DNA from: Pseudomonas grandcourensis
Lineage (GTDB): Bacteria > Pseudomonadota > Gammaproteobacteria > Pseudomonadales > Pseudomonadaceae
Length of the DNA stretch: 64,000 bases
Assembly: GCF_039909015.1 (NCBI RefSeq)
Contig: NZ_CP150919.1
Coordinates: 472,501 to 536,500, forward strand
Direction of reading: 5' to 3'
Positions 47,293 to 57,503 of the stretch are shown one piece after another (the stretch's first letter is position 1; each line of letters opens with the position of its first letter). The notes under the pieces are model-generated. The model was not told the DNA's origin, ran no database searches, and saw nothing but the letters and a program-made list of their open reading frames with translations. Both the position numbers and the translations under genes were made by a program.

Positions 47293-50200
47293 TTAGTCGA
47301 GTTTGGCGGCGGGCGGTTGTTGCGACGACTTGCCATCGACGACCGGTACGATGGTTTTCGCTTCCGGCTCGATTGGCACCATCTTGTATTCCTGGCCGTG
47401 CAGGTTCTTGAGGTAGACCTCCATCTGCCGGAACGAGATGTTGATGTGCTGCTTCTTGAACTCGCGGTTGATGAAACGGTTGACCTCGTCGAGCACCGGG
47501 TTGCGGTCGCCAAGGTCGCGCACGTGCATGCGCAACTCGTGGTCGAGGGTACTTTCGCCGAAGTTCAGGAAGTACACGTGGGGTTCCGGGTCTTTCAGCA
47601 CACGCGGGTTATCACGCGCGGCCTTGAGCAGCAGCTCTTTCACCAGGTCCAGGTCCGAGCCGTAGTCGACACCGAGCTTGAGGGTCACCCGGGTGATGGT
47701 GTCGGTCAGCGACCAGTTGATCAGTTGCCCGGTAATGAACGTTTTGTTCGGGACGATGATGTCCTTGCGGTCGAAGTCGGTGATGGTCGTGGCACGGATG
47801 CGAATCTTGCTCACGGTGCCCGACAGGTTGCCGATGGTGATGGTGTCACCGATCCGCACCGGACGTTCGAACAGGATCATGATGCCGGAAATGAAGTTGG
47901 CGAAGATCTCCTGCATGCCGAAACCGAGGCCGACCGACAGCGCCGCCACCAGCCATTGCAACTTGTCCCAGCTCACGCCGAGGGTCGACAGTGTCGAGAC
48001 GAAACCGACGCCGGCGATCACGTACGATAGCAACGTGGTGGTCGCGTAGGCGCTGCCCTGGGCCAGGTTGAGCTTGGATAGCACGAACACTTCCAGCAGC
48101 CCCGGCAGGTTGCGCGCCAGGGCGAAGGTGATGCCGATGATGATCAGCGCGCCAAGCATGTCGCCGATGCTGATCGGCACCATGCTCATGTTGGCGCCGG
48201 TACCGCTGGTGTATTCGTAGAGGGTGATGTTGTCCAGGTACGAGAACACCGTGATCAGGTCGGCCCAGACCCAATACAGCGCTGCCATGAAGCCGCCGAG
48301 CAGTGCCAGGCGGATCAGGCGCAGGGACTGTTCGTTGACCTTCTCGATGTCCATGGTCGGCTCTTCGATCACGGCTTCGCCATCGCCGGCCTCCTTGGCG
48401 GCCAGTCGTTTGGCCCGGGCGCGCTGGTAGGCCAGACGCCTGGCCGCCACGCTGAGGCCGCGCACGAAAGTGGCTTCGATCACCAGCCAGAACATCAGCA
48501 GGTACAGGGTGTTGATCAAGCGGTCGCTGAGCTTCAGTGCGGTGTAGTAGTAGCCGAAGCACACCGCCACGAACAACGCGACGGGCAGGGCGGTGAACAG
48601 GATCCCCACCAGTTTGCGGAACAGCGAGGCGTTTTCGTGGGTCGGGCTGCTGATGAGCAAACGGCTGAGCAGCAAAGTCATCAAGGCGTAGCAGATGAGC
48701 ACCACCGGCATGCCGATCACGTCATCGGCCAGCGCCGCCGGTTGCAGTTCGGCAACGGCGACGACGGTCACCAGTGCCATCACCACGATGCCGAGGCGGC
48801 GGATCCATCTGCGCAGGAACTCCACCTGGGGCTTTTCCCAGCGGAAATGCAGTTCTGCCACGCCACCCGGCGCGAGGATCCGGTAGGCGGTGTAGAACAC
48901 CAGCCAGGCCCCGGCCATTTGCAGCAGCGCCGCGCCCATATTGGCGTTCTGCCCACGGGCGTCGATTCGCAGGGCCAGCCCGCACAAGGCGAGGCCCAGG
49001 GAAACCGGCATCGCCAGCAGAATATTGATCAGGATTGCCTGCGGCGTGTGCCACTGGCTATCGCGTTTGAAGTGACCGATGTCCTGGTGAACCTTGTTCA
49101 GTCGCGCGTACAGATTCTTGCGGCGCCACAGCAGGGCGCCGATCAGCAGGGCCAGCGGCAGGAACAGCAGCGGGCGCTGGGTCAGGCCGTCGGTCAGTTC
49201 GCTCAGGCTGGAAAGTACCGGCAGCGAATCGAGTTGCCGCTGCAGGCGATCCGGCACACTGTAAATCCACTCCAGGTCCAGCGGCTTGTTGCTGGGAATC
49301 CAGAACATCTGCTCATCGAGCGTCGCCCGCAGGCTTTGCGCGGTGCTGAGCAATTGCTTCTGGTTCAGTTGCAGGGTGATGGATTCATTGAGCACCGCGC
49401 TCAGCTCGCGGTTCAGTCGCTCCAGCAGGTCGGCGCGGGTGGTGGCCAGTTCCATCAGGCTTTTGCGCAGCTGCGCCGTGACTTGCTCGGGGGGTTGGGT
49501 CGACAGCAGGTTTTCGACGTAGGTGGCCGGATTGCTCAGCAGTTCCCGTTGCTGGCTGACTTCGAATTGATACAGGCGAATGTCGGCGATCTGATCGGCC
49601 AGGTTGCGGTCGAGCCGTAGGCGCGGCAACGCCTGTTTCTGTTTGTAGAGAATCTTCGAGAGCAGCAGGCTGCCTTTGAGCACGTTGATTTGCTCGTCCA
49701 GGGCTGCATCGCTCTGGGTCAGGCTGTCCAGCTGTTGCTTGGTCTGCAGGTTCTGCTGGGTGACTTCGTTCAGGCGGTCGGTGCTTTTGAGCAGGTAGTC
49801 CGAGAGCTTCAGGTTGGCCGCGCTTTCGGTGGCCAGCAGGCTGCTGCCGCCAGCCTTCTGCGCTTCGATGGATTGCTGGGTGACCGTTTCCTGGGACAGC
49901 GCCAGACGCTTCTGGTTGATCAGGGTTTGCAGTTCCTGGATTTCCTTATCCAGACGGTCGGACCGCTCCGATAACAGGTCATGCTGGCTGTTGCCGAGGT
50001 CCTGCAATTGGGTATTGCCGGCCAGTTCCTGGCGCCGCAGCGGGATCAGGGCGTTCAGCGCCGCCAGCTCGGCATTGAGCTGGTCGCGCTGCTCGGGGCT
50101 CAGGGTCTTGCCGGCGTCCTTGCCGTTCTTGAGGATGGTGTTGATCTGCTGAATGCGCGTCTGGCTGCTGGATATCTCCGCCTGGGCGCGCTCGGGGCGA

Positions 50201-50661
50201 GTCTGGGCGGTGATGATCAGGCTGTTGGCATCGGCCAGGGCCTTTTGCAGGTCGCTTTGCTGGGTGGAACGCTCGGTGAGCAATTGCTCGAGCTGCTGGA
50301 TCGGCTCCTTGGCGAAACGCTGCGCCACCGGCACCACGGAACTGGCCTTGAGGCGGGTCAGTTCACGCTGGTTCTCGATGGTCTGTTTCGGCGCACTGCT
50401 CAATTGCTGCTTGAGCGCGACCAGCTTCTGCTCGTAGTCACGCTTGTTGTTGAGCTGGCTCAGCGTGCCTTGCAGGACAGATTGCAGGGCCTTCTGATCG
50501 GCTTCCGGCAGTTTGCGGTCGGCGATCTTGTCCAGGCTCGCTTGCACGGCTTCGCTGGAGGGCGGTTCGGCCGCTTGCGCCGCTTGCGATAAACCAAGGG
50601 TGCCGACAGAGAGACTCAAACCCAAAAGGGCAATGGCGAAAATGGAGCGCAGGTTAGGCAT
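47293..50661 (-). CDS. mscK: Large mechanosensitive channel MscK (KefA type)
   Basis: A 1,122-residue inner-membrane channel that opens on membrane stretch during osmotic downshock, with K+ dependence in E. coli. It has a signal peptide (cleavage near QAAQA-AEPP), a long periplasmic coiled-coil-rich domain (to about residue 480), a polytopic region, and the C-terminal MscS-like pore (about 860-1100, with VGLGFGMQEIFANFISG and RIGDTITIGNLSGTVSKI). The length agrees with MscK. It is followed, on the same strand, by selO. Confidence 0.95.
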   Translation of the reverse strand: MPNLRSIFAIALLGLSLSVGTLGLSQAAQAAEPPSSEAVQASLDKIADRKLPEADQKALQSVLQGTLSQLNNKRDYEQKLVALKQQLSSAPKQTIENQRELTRLKASSVVPVAQRFAKEPIQQLEQLLTERSTQQSDLQKALADANSLIITAQTRPERAQAEISSSQTRIQQINTILKNGKDAGKTLSPEQRDQLNAELAALNALIPLRRQELAGNTQLQDLGNSQHDLLSERSDRLDKEIQELQTLINQKRLALSQETVTQQSIEAQKAGGSSLLATESAANLKLSDYLLKSTDRLNEVTQQNLQTKQQLDSLTQSDAALDEQINVLKGSLLLSKILYKQKQALPRLRLDRNLADQIADIRLYQFEVSQQRELLSNPATYVENLLSTQPPEQVTAQLRKSLMELATTRADLLERLNRELSAVLNESITLQLNQKQLLSTAQSLRATLDEQMFWIPSNKPLDLEWIYSVPDRLQRQLDSLPVLSSLSELTDGLTQRPLLFLPLALLIGALLWRRKNLYARLNKVHQDIGHFKRDSQWHTPQAILINILLAMPVSLGLALCGLALRIDARGQNANMGAALLQMAGAWLVFYTAYRILAPGGVAELHFRWEKPQVEFLRRWIRRLGIVVMALVTVVAVAELQPAALADDVIGMPVVLICYALMTLLLSRLLISSPTHENASLFRKLVGILFTALPVALFVAVCFGYYYTALKLSDRLINTLYLLMFWLVIEATFVRGLSVAARRLAYQRARAKRLAAKEAGDGEAVIEEPTMDIEKVNEQSLRLIRLALLGGFMAALYWVWADLITVFSYLDNITLYEYTSGTGANMSMVPISIGDMLGALIIIGITFALARNLPGLLEVFVLSKLNLAQGSAYATTTLLSYVIAGVGFVSTLSTLGVSWDKLQWLVAALSVGLGFGMQEIFANFISGIMILFERPVRIGDTITIGNLSGTVSKIRIRATTITDFDRKDIIVPNKTFITGQLINWSLTDTITRVTLKLGVDYGSDLDLVKELLLKAARDNPRVLKDPEPHVYFLNFGESTLDHELRMHVRDLGDRNPVLDEVNRFINREFKKQHINISFRQMEVYLKNLHGQEYKMVPIEPEAKTIVPVVDGKSSQQPPAAKLD

Positions 50662-50695
50662 AAAGACCGGTCAAGCAAGTGATAGTGGAAGCAGT

Positions 50696-52438
50696 TTAGA
50701 GGAAGAGTCCGGGACCCGGGCGACTTCCTTCGGGGAATCTGACGCCCACTTTGCCGATCTTGTTCCCGTCCATGACGGCCACGGTCCAAATGGTGTTGTT
50801 CCATTCCACCTGGTCACCCACCACCGGCGCGCCGCCAACCTTCTGGGCAATGAAGTGGCCCAGGGACATGTCCGGATCGATGCCTTCGACCTTCAGGCCA
50901 TAGAGGGCTGCAACCGCGGCCAGCTGGGCGTCTCCTTCGAGTACGAAGTCGCCGAAGAAGCGCAGATCGAGGCCTCGTTGAGGTGCTTGGCTGAAGAGTT
51001 TTCCGAGGGCCGGCAGGTTGTGTTCGTGGCCGATAACACAGAGCAAATCATCGACTTCCAGCACCGTACTACCCGACGGATGGAGCAATTGTTGGCCACG
51101 AAACAGGGCGGCGATACGGGTGCCTTCGGGCATTTTCAGCTCGCGCAGGGGCGAGCCGATGCACCATTTTTCCGCGCCGAGGCGATAGACGAACAGCTCC
51201 CACTCGCTGGTGACGTGTACTTCAAGGGCCGAGCGGGAGATGGGCGCAGGCTCCGGGGGCACCGTCACCTTCAGCAGCTTGGCGACCCACGGCAGGCTCG
51301 TGCCCTGAACCAGCAGCGACACCAGCACGATAAAGAACGCGAGGTTGAAGTACAGCTGGGCGTTGGGCAGGCCGGCCATCAGCGGGAACACCGCGAGAAT
51401 GATCGGGACCGCGCCGCGCAGGCCGACCCAGGAGATGAACGCCTTCTCGCGACCATGGAATGCCTTGAACGGCAGCAGGCCAACCATCACCGACAGTGGC
51501 CGGGCAAACAGAATCATCCACAGCGCCAGGGCCAGTGCTGGCAAGGCGATGGGCAGCAGGTCGTGGGGCGTCACCAGCAGCCCCAGCACCAGGAACATGC
51601 CGATCTGCGACAGCCAGGCCATGCCGTCGAGCATGTGCAGGATACCGTGGCGGCTGCGCACCGGACGGTTGCCGATCACCAGGCCGCAGATATACACCGC
51701 CAGGAAGCCACTGCCGTGCAGGGCGTTGGTCAGGGCAAACACCACGAGGCCACCGGCAATCACCAGGATCGGATACAGGCCGGTGGCCAGGTTGATGCGG
51801 TTAACCAGTTGCAGCATCAGCCAGCCACCGCCCAGGCCGATGACGCCACCGATGCCGAATTCGCGGATCAGGTGGGTCAGCAGGCTCCAGTGCAGGCCGG
51901 TCTGGCCGCTGGCGAGCATGTCGATCAGGGTGACGGTGAGGAACACCGCCATCGGGTCGTTGCTGCCGGATTCGATTTCAAGGCTGGCGGTTACCCGTTC
52001 GTTCAGGCCTTTGCCACCCAATAGCGAGAACACCGCGGCGGCGTCGGTGGAGCCGACGATGGCGCCGATCAGCAGGCCCTGGATCAGGTTCAGGTTGAAC
52101 AGCCATGCGGCCGCCATGCCGGTCAGCCCGGTGGTAATCAGCACGCCGACCGTGGCCAGAGAGAGCGCCGGCCATAACGCCACGCGGAAACTCGACACCC
52201 GGGTGCGCAAGCCGCCGTCGAGCAGGATCACTGCCAGTGCAAGGTTGCCCACCAGATAAGCCGTGGGGTAGTTATCAAAAAGAATGCCGGCGCCATCGAC
52301 ACCGGCCGCCATGCCGACGGCCAGGATGATCACCAGAATCGGGATGCCGAGACGGGACGACAGTGAGCTCACCAGAATGCTCGCACCTACCAGCAACGCG
52401 CCGATCAAGAACAGGCTGTTGATGGTCGTCGCATTCAA
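50696..52438 (-). CDS. nhaP2: K+/H+ antiporter, CPA1 family (NhaP2/CvrA type)
   Basis: A 580-residue antiporter with 12-13 membrane segments (family motif [14 protein letters not shown] in the membrane core; [15 protein letters not shown]). A C-terminal regulatory part includes a TrkA-C-like domain (about 400-480) and a CorC_HlyC-like end. The start is best placed at the TTG at 52438, because [14 protein letters not shown] is the family N-terminus and GGAG stands 8 bases upstream. The upstream part of the frame is not protein-like. Confidence 0.92.
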   Translation of the reverse strand: MNATTINSLFLIGALLVGASILVSSLSSRLGIPILVIILAVGMAAGVDGAGILFDNYPTAYLVGNLALAVILLDGGLRTRVSSFRVALWPALSLATVGVLITTGLTGMAAAWLFNLNLIQGLLIGAIVGSTDAAAVFSLLGGKGLNERVTASLEIESGSNDPMAVFLTVTLIDMLASGQTGLHWSLLTHLIREFGIGGVIGLGGGWLMLQLVNRINLATGLYPILVIAGGLVVFALTNALHGSGFLAVYICGLVIGNRPVRSRHGILHMLDGMAWLSQIGMFLVLGLLVTPHDLLPIALPALALALWMILFARPLSVMVGLLPFKAFHGREKAFISWVGLRGAVPIILAVFPLMAGLPNAQLYFNLAFFIVLVSLLVQGTSLPWVAKLLKVTVPPEPAPISRSALEVHVTSEWELFVYRLGAEKWCIGSPLRELKMPEGTRIAALFRGQQLLHPSGSTVLEVDDLLCVIGHEHNLPALGKLFSQAPQRGLDLRFFGDFVLEGDAQLAAVAALYGLKVEGIDPDMSLGHFIAQKVGGAPVVGDQVEWNNTIWTVAVMDGNKIGKVGVRFPEGSRPGPGLFL

Positions 52439-52739
52439 AGGCAGTACTCCAGAAAGCAGAAAGACGGGCGCAAACTGACCATGCAGTCTGCGTGCCAGCG
52501 ATTCTAACCTGTTGAAATGTGATGCTGTCAAAAAGCTTTTGTCGCTTGCGCAGGGGAGAGGGGCCGCACAAACGCCACGGCGACGAAGTGCAGGAACCAG
52601 ATCGGGCAAATACAGTCTCTACAGTTCGCGAGAAAGGTCGCTCGTCAGCAAAATCAAGGCTTTGCGCCTGTATAACCCTGGCATCCAGGGTGACTTTTCT
52701 TTATCGTACGCGCCCTTTGAAAAAGCCCGGAAAATCAAA
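52439..52739. promoter_or_regulatory. Divergent region between the antiporter and the ZapB-like gene
   Basis: These 301 bases hold no convincing gene; an in-frame extension of the ZapB-like gene runs through part of it but is not conserved-looking. A TATAAC sequence at 52671-52676 could be a -10 element for the rightward genes, without a clear -35. Confidence 0.45.
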
Positions 52740-52949
52740 ATGTTGGAAGCATCCCTAAGCCAATTGGAACAACTGGTCAGCGACCTGGTGCAACAGAACC
52801 AGAACCTGACCGCGGAACTGGCCCAGGCCAAAGATGAAAACGAAAGCCTGCAACTGAGCCTGATGGAACACGAAGAGAAGCAAGGCGCCACGGCGGCTCG
52901 CATCCAGGCCCTGGTTGAGCGCGTCAGCGCAGGCCCTGTCAGCGCATGA
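52740..52949 (+). CDS. TIGR02449-type ZapB-like coiled-coil protein
   Basis: A 69-residue, almost entirely helical protein (LEQLVSDLVQQNQNLTAEL onward) with heptad-like spacing, matching the small ZapB/SlyX-like proteins found upstream of zapA in pseudomonads. It probably takes part in divisome organisation. ATG 52740 begins the coiled coil; the longer frame start lacks recognisable sequence. The stop overlaps zapA as ATGA. Confidence 0.85.
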   Translation: MLEASLSQLEQLVSDLVQQNQNLTAELAQAKDENESLQLSLMEHEEKQGATAARIQALVERVSAGPVSA

Positions 52950-53248
52950 GTTACAACGCCGCAGGGGTAAAAGTCGTCTCGATCCTGGGGGAGGACTATT
53001 CGATCAAGGCACCGGCCGGGGAAGAACAGACCCTGCTGGACGCCGCGATGATGTTGAAGGCAGCCCTGGCCGAAACCAAGAGGAAGTACCCGACGCTGAT
53101 CGGTGACCGACTGCTGGTGCTGGCGGCGATGAATCTGTGCTCCCAGCAGATCGAAATGCAGAAACAGCACAAGCTCGAACTCGACCGTTACCAAGAGCAA
53201 GTCAGCGCCACGGTTGAAGTGATCTCCAAGACGATCAATCAGGCCTGA
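52946..53248 (+). CDS. zapA: Cell division protein ZapA
   Basis: A 100-residue FtsZ-ring stabiliser. It has the N-terminal FtsZ-binding head ([18 protein letters not shown]) and a C-terminal coiled coil ([18 protein letters not shown]). In pseudomonads zapA is usually followed by the 6S RNA gene ssrS and ygfA, but here a chemoreceptor gene starts 100 bases later, so this may be an extra copy or a rearranged locus. Confidence 0.9.
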   Translation: MSYNAAGVKVVSILGEDYSIKAPAGEEQTLLDAAMMLKAALAETKRKYPTLIGDRLLVLAAMNLCSQQIEMQKQHKLELDRYQEQVSATVEVISKTINQA

Positions 53249-53348
53249 TCGGCTTTGCGCACAACCAAAGAATAGATTGTCGGTTGGTTTGTATACAATC
53301 GGCACGGCTGTTGCAGTGTTTCAGCCTCTTATTCTTTGGGGGTGCTCC

Positions 53349-55286
53349 ATGCAGTTCTGGCGACGCAGTATTCAATGGCAGTTGATCCTGAGCATGGGCA
53401 CCGCTCTGCTCGTCAGTATCCTGATCGTGGTTGGCATTTATACCCTGGTGGTCAACCGCCTCGCCCAGAGCTATCTGGTCGAGCAAGCCTTGCCGTCGAG
53501 CATCGAAGCGATGCGCAACGACATCGAGCGGATCCTCGTTCAACCCCTCACCGCCGCCAAGGACATCGCCAGCAACAGCATGGTGCGCGACTGGTTGGCC
53601 GGGGGTGAAGACAGTGCTCAGGCCGGCACCTTTACTACCTATCTCGAAGGCATCCGCGCCGAGCACAAGGCCTTTACCGCGATTATTGTCGGCACCGCGT
53701 CCAACCATTACTTCACCGAAAAAGGCCTGGACCGGACCCTCAGTCGTTCCAATCCGAAAGACGCCTGGTTCTACTCGTTCCTCGACAGCAACCAGCCGCG
53801 CACCCTCAATATCGATAACGACACGGCCACCGGAGAATTGGCGCTGTTCATCGACTTCAAAGTCGAGCAGGCCGGCAAAGTCGTGGGCGTTGCCGGGCTT
53901 GGGCTGAGCATGAAAGAGCTGTCTGAGCTGATCCACAACTTCAGCTTCGGAGAGCGCGGCAAGGTCTATCTCGTGCGTTCTGACGGTTTGATCCAGGTTC
54001 ACCCAGAGGCGCAATTCAGCGGCAAGCGTACGCTGGCTGAGCAGATTGGCGAGTCTGGGGCGCAAGCCGTCATTGGTCAAAAAACTGCCACAAACAGCAG
54101 CTTTACCCGCGACGGTGAAGATTTTCTAGCTTTGAGCTTGCCGCTGCGGGATTTGGGCTGGACCCTGGTGGCCGAAGTGCCGCAATCGCAGATCTACGCC
54201 GAAGCCCGCCGCGCCATGTGGATGAGCAGTGGCATCGGCCTGGCTGTGGCCCTGGTGTGCCTGTTGCTGGTGGTGTTGCTGGCCCGTGGTTTGGTGCGAC
54301 CGATTCGTCAGGTAACAGCGGCATTGGTAGCAATCGGTAGCGGCGGTGGAGATTTGACCCACCGGTTAGATTCCAGTCGTGCCGATGAGCTGGGCGACCT
54401 GGCGCGCGGTTTCAATCGGTTCCTGGATAGCCAGCGCGACATGATCGGCGAAGTGCTGACCACCAGCGAACGCCTGCGCACCGCTGTCGGCCAGGTTGCA
54501 CGGGTTGTGGATAACACCGCTGAGCGCTCCGGCCGACAACAGGAAATGACCGACATGGTCGCCACTGCTGTCCATGAAATGGGCCTGACCGTTCAGGAAA
54601 TCGCCCAGAACGCCGGCAACGCAGCGGTCGCGTCGCAAACGGCTCGGGATGAGGCGATGCAGGCACGGGAAGTGGTGGGTGGCTCGATCCGCCATATCGA
54701 AAGCATGTCTGACGAAATCGGCGTCGCGGCCACGGCGGTGGGTGAGCTGGCCCATCAAGTGGCGTCTATCGATCAGGTGCTGGCGGTGATCCGCGGGATT
54801 TCCGAGCAGACCAACCTGTTGGCGCTCAACGCCGCTATCGAAGCGGCGCGGGCCGGGGATATGGGGCGCGGGTTTGCCGTGGTGGCCGATGAAGTGCGGA
54901 CTTTGGCGCGGCGTACGCAGTCGTCAACCGATGAAATCCAGCAGATGATCGGCAGCCTCAAGCAGGGGGCGGAGAACGCGGTTTCATCCATGCATAGTGG
55001 ACAAGCGGCAACCGGCACAGGCGTTGAATCGAGCCAGCGTACCGGGGCATCGTTGACCGCCATTACCGGGCAGGTCGAACGTATCAGTGACATGAACCAT
55101 CAGGTGGCGACAGCGACCGAAGAGCAGTCGGCTGTGACTGAGGAAATCAACCGTAACGTGCAGGGGATTTCCGATCTGGCGCGGGCAACGGCGGGGGAGG
55201 TCAGGGCCTGTCGGGATGATTGCCAGACGTTGCAGCGGTTGGCGGATGATCTGGCGCGGCAGGTGGGTGGGTTCAAGCTGAGTTGA
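53349..55286 (+). CDS. Methyl-accepting chemotaxis protein with dCache-type sensor
   Basis: A 645-residue chemoreceptor. It has a transmembrane helix near residues 10-32, a periplasmic dCache-like sensor domain (about 35-280, including [13 protein letters not shown]), a second transmembrane helix (about 285-305), a HAMP domain and a signalling domain with the conserved tip [20 protein letters not shown]. The ligand cannot be told from the sequence. I chose ATG 53349, preceded by GGGGGTG, since the membrane helix starts right after it. Confidence 0.95.
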   Translation: MQFWRRSIQWQLILSMGTALLVSILIVVGIYTLVVNRLAQSYLVEQALPSSIEAMRNDIERILVQPLTAAKDIASNSMVRDWLAGGEDSAQAGTFTTYLEGIRAEHKAFTAIIVGTASNHYFTEKGLDRTLSRSNPKDAWFYSFLDSNQPRTLNIDNDTATGELALFIDFKVEQAGKVVGVAGLGLSMKELSELIHNFSFGERGKVYLVRSDGLIQVHPEAQFSGKRTLAEQIGESGAQAVIGQKTATNSSFTRDGEDFLALSLPLRDLGWTLVAEVPQSQIYAEARRAMWMSSGIGLAVALVCLLLVVLLARGLVRPIRQVTAALVAIGSGGGDLTHRLDSSRADELGDLARGFNRFLDSQRDMIGEVLTTSERLRTAVGQVARVVDNTAERSGRQQEMTDMVATAVHEMGLTVQEIAQNAGNAAVASQTARDEAMQAREVVGGSIRHIESMSDEIGVAATAVGELAHQVASIDQVLAVIRGISEQTNLLALNAAIEAARAGDMGRGFAVVADEVRTLARRTQSSTDEIQQMIGSLKQGAENAVSSMHSGQAATGTGVESSQRTGASLTAITGQVERISDMNHQVATATEEQSAVTEEINRNVQGISDLARATAGEVRACRDDCQTLQRLADDLARQVGGFKLS

Positions 55287-55296
55287 GAGACAACTT

Positions 55297-55430
55297 TGTG
55301 GCGAGGGAGCTTGCTCCCGCTCGGCTGCGAAGCAGTCGCAAATACAGGCAACACGGTGCATCACATACACCTGGGTTGCCGGATTTGGGAGCGCTTCGCA
55401 CTCCAGCGGGAGCAAGCTCCCTCGCCACAA
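55297..55430. repeat. REP-type inverted repeat, longer spacer
   Basis: TTGTGGCGAGGGAGCTTGCT and its inverted copy flank a spacer of about 80 bases with further internal symmetry. It lies between the convergent chemoreceptor and acyl-CoA dehydrogenase genes. Its core differs from the TGTGGGAGCG type elsewhere in the window. Confidence 0.88.
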
Positions 55431-55444
55431 ATACTTGCCGGTCG

Positions 55445-57247
55445 TCAGAACCACTCATCCTGCATCGTCAGGCACACATCATCCCGCGCCTCAAGAATCG
55501 CCAGTTCATGGTGGCAACCCGGCACTTCCCAGGTCAGGAAGTAGCGCGCCGCTTGCAGCTTGCCTTTATAGAAGGCCACATCCGCCGCATTACCCTTGGC
55601 CAAACCTTCCTCGGCACGGATCGCCTGCTCCAGCCAGCGCCAGCCAATGACGGTGTGGCCGAACACCTTCAGGTACAACGCCGAATTCGCCAGGCTGCTG
55701 TTGACCTTGCCTTGGGCCAGATCAGTCAGCAGGCCGATGGTCACGGTTTGCAAGCGGGCAACCAGTTTTTCCAGCGGTTCACGCAGCGGCGTCAACGAAT
55801 CAAACGCCTGTGCACGCTCGCCAGTGTCGGCGATCAGGCGGATCAGTTGCTTGAGTCCCGCGCCACCGTTCTGCGCCAGTTTGCGGCCTAACAAATCCAG
55901 CGATTGAATGCCGTGGGTGCCTTCGTGGATCGGGTTCAGGCGGTTGTCGCGGTAGTACTGCTCCACCGGGTATTCGCGGGTGTAGCCGTGGCCGCCAAGG
56001 ATCTGGATCGCCAGTTCGTTGGCCTTCAGGCAGAACTCCGAGGGCCAGGATTTGACGATAGGTGTCAGTAAATCCAGCAGTTCATGGGCCTGTTTGCGCT
56101 CGGCTTCGGTTGCAAGGGTGGTGGTGTCATCGAACAGCCGCGCCGCATAAAGACCTAAGTCAAATGAGCCTTCGACGTAAGCCTTTTGTGTCAGCAGCAT
56201 GCGTTTGACGTCGGCGTGCTGAATGATTGCCACTGGCGCGGTGTTCGGATCCTTGCTGTCCGGTACGCGGCCCTGCGGGCGCTCGCGGGCGTATTCCAGC
56301 GAGTACAGATAGCCGGCGTAACCGAGCATTACCGCGCCCATGCCGACGCCGATCCGTGCCTCGTTCATCATCTGGAACATGTAGCTCAAGCCCTGGTGCG
56401 GCTTGCCCACCAGATAGCCGACGCACTCGCCGTTATCGCCGAAATTCAGCGCGGTGGAGGTGGTGCCACGCCAGCCCATCTTGTGGAACAGCCCGGCCAG
56501 CAACACATCGTTGCGTTGGCCGAGGCTGCCATCGTCGTTGACCAGGAACTTGGGCACGATGAACAGCGAAATACCCTTCACCCCGGCCGGTGCGTCCGGC
56601 AGCTTGGCCAGCACCATGTGCACGATGTTTTCCGACAGTGGGTGATCGCCGCCGGAGATGAAGATCTTGTTGCCCTTGAGGCGATAAGTGCCGTCGGACG
56701 CAGGTTCCGCGCGGGTACGAATATCCGACAGCGACGAGCCGGCGTGGGGTTCGGTCAAGGCCATGGTGCCGAAGAAACGGCCGTCGATCATCGGTTGCAG
56801 GAAGCGGCGCTTCTGTTCTTCGGTGCCGAAGCTTTCGATCAGGTTGGCCGCGCCCATGGTCAGGAACGGGTATGACGTCGAAGCCGCGTTTGCCGATTGA
56901 AAGTGCGCGAAGCAGGCCTGGGAAAGCAAGGTAGGAAGCTGCATGCCGCCAGCGTCGAAACTGCGCGCGGCATTGAGGAAACCCGCCTCCAGGAAGGCAT
57001 CCACCGCCGGTTTCACTTCCGGAATCAGAATCGCCTGACCGTTCTCATAGCGCGGCTCGTTCTCGTCGCCCTTGCGGTTGTGCGGGGCGAAGAACTTCTC
57101 GGCGATGCTGCGGGCGGTGCCGATGGCTGCATCGAAGGTTTCGCGGTTGTGCTCGGCGAAACGCTCACGCTGGGTCAGGCCCTCGGCATCGAGGACTTCA
57201 TACAGCTCGAAAGCCAGATTGCGGGAACTGAGCAACGTCTCGGACAT
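55445..57247 (-). CDS. Acyl-CoA dehydrogenase with extra C-terminal domain
   Basis: A 600-residue flavoenzyme for the first step of fatty-acid or branched-acyl beta-oxidation. N-terminal, middle (TEPHAGSSLSDIRT) and C-terminal catalytic domains are present. The likely catalytic glutamate is in IHEGTHGIQSLDLLGRK. A further helical domain of about 130 residues follows, as in the AidB/FadE5-like long family. The acyl chain specificity is unknown. GTAGG precedes the ATG at 57247. Confidence 0.93.
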   Translation of the reverse strand: MSETLLSSRNLAFELYEVLDAEGLTQRERFAEHNRETFDAAIGTARSIAEKFFAPHNRKGDENEPRYENGQAILIPEVKPAVDAFLEAGFLNAARSFDAGGMQLPTLLSQACFAHFQSANAASTSYPFLTMGAANLIESFGTEEQKRRFLQPMIDGRFFGTMALTEPHAGSSLSDIRTRAEPASDGTYRLKGNKIFISGGDHPLSENIVHMVLAKLPDAPAGVKGISLFIVPKFLVNDDGSLGQRNDVLLAGLFHKMGWRGTTSTALNFGDNGECVGYLVGKPHQGLSYMFQMMNEARIGVGMGAVMLGYAGYLYSLEYARERPQGRVPDSKDPNTAPVAIIQHADVKRMLLTQKAYVEGSFDLGLYAARLFDDTTTLATEAERKQAHELLDLLTPIVKSWPSEFCLKANELAIQILGGHGYTREYPVEQYYRDNRLNPIHEGTHGIQSLDLLGRKLAQNGGAGLKQLIRLIADTGERAQAFDSLTPLREPLEKLVARLQTVTIGLLTDLAQGKVNSSLANSALYLKVFGHTVIGWRWLEQAIRAEEGLAKGNAADVAFYKGKLQAARYFLTWEVPGCHHELAILEARDDVCLTMQDEWF

Positions 57248-57364
57248 GGCGGCCTACCTTTTGTTGGAATGGGCCGAGTCTAGTCGTGTGAATTTATGCT
57301 GAATAGCATGATTGATGAGCGTGATAGTTGGGCAGGGCGGCGACTTTGTAAGCGCCACAAACCA

Positions 57365-57457
57365 CTGTGGGAGCGAGCCTGCTCGCGAAAGCGGTGAGTC
57401 AGACAACATTGAAGCCGACTGACACTCCGTCTTCGCGAGCAGGCTCGCTCCCACAGG
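57365..57457. repeat. REPIN (paired inverted REP elements)
   Basis: CTGTGGGAGCGAGCCTGCTC and its inverted copy flank a 50-base spacer between the acyl-CoA dehydrogenase start and the putA end. Confidence 0.9.
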
Positions 57458-57503
57458 GATTTTGCACGCCAGGCAGCCATTGCAGCTGCCTGGCGTATCG
57501 GTT

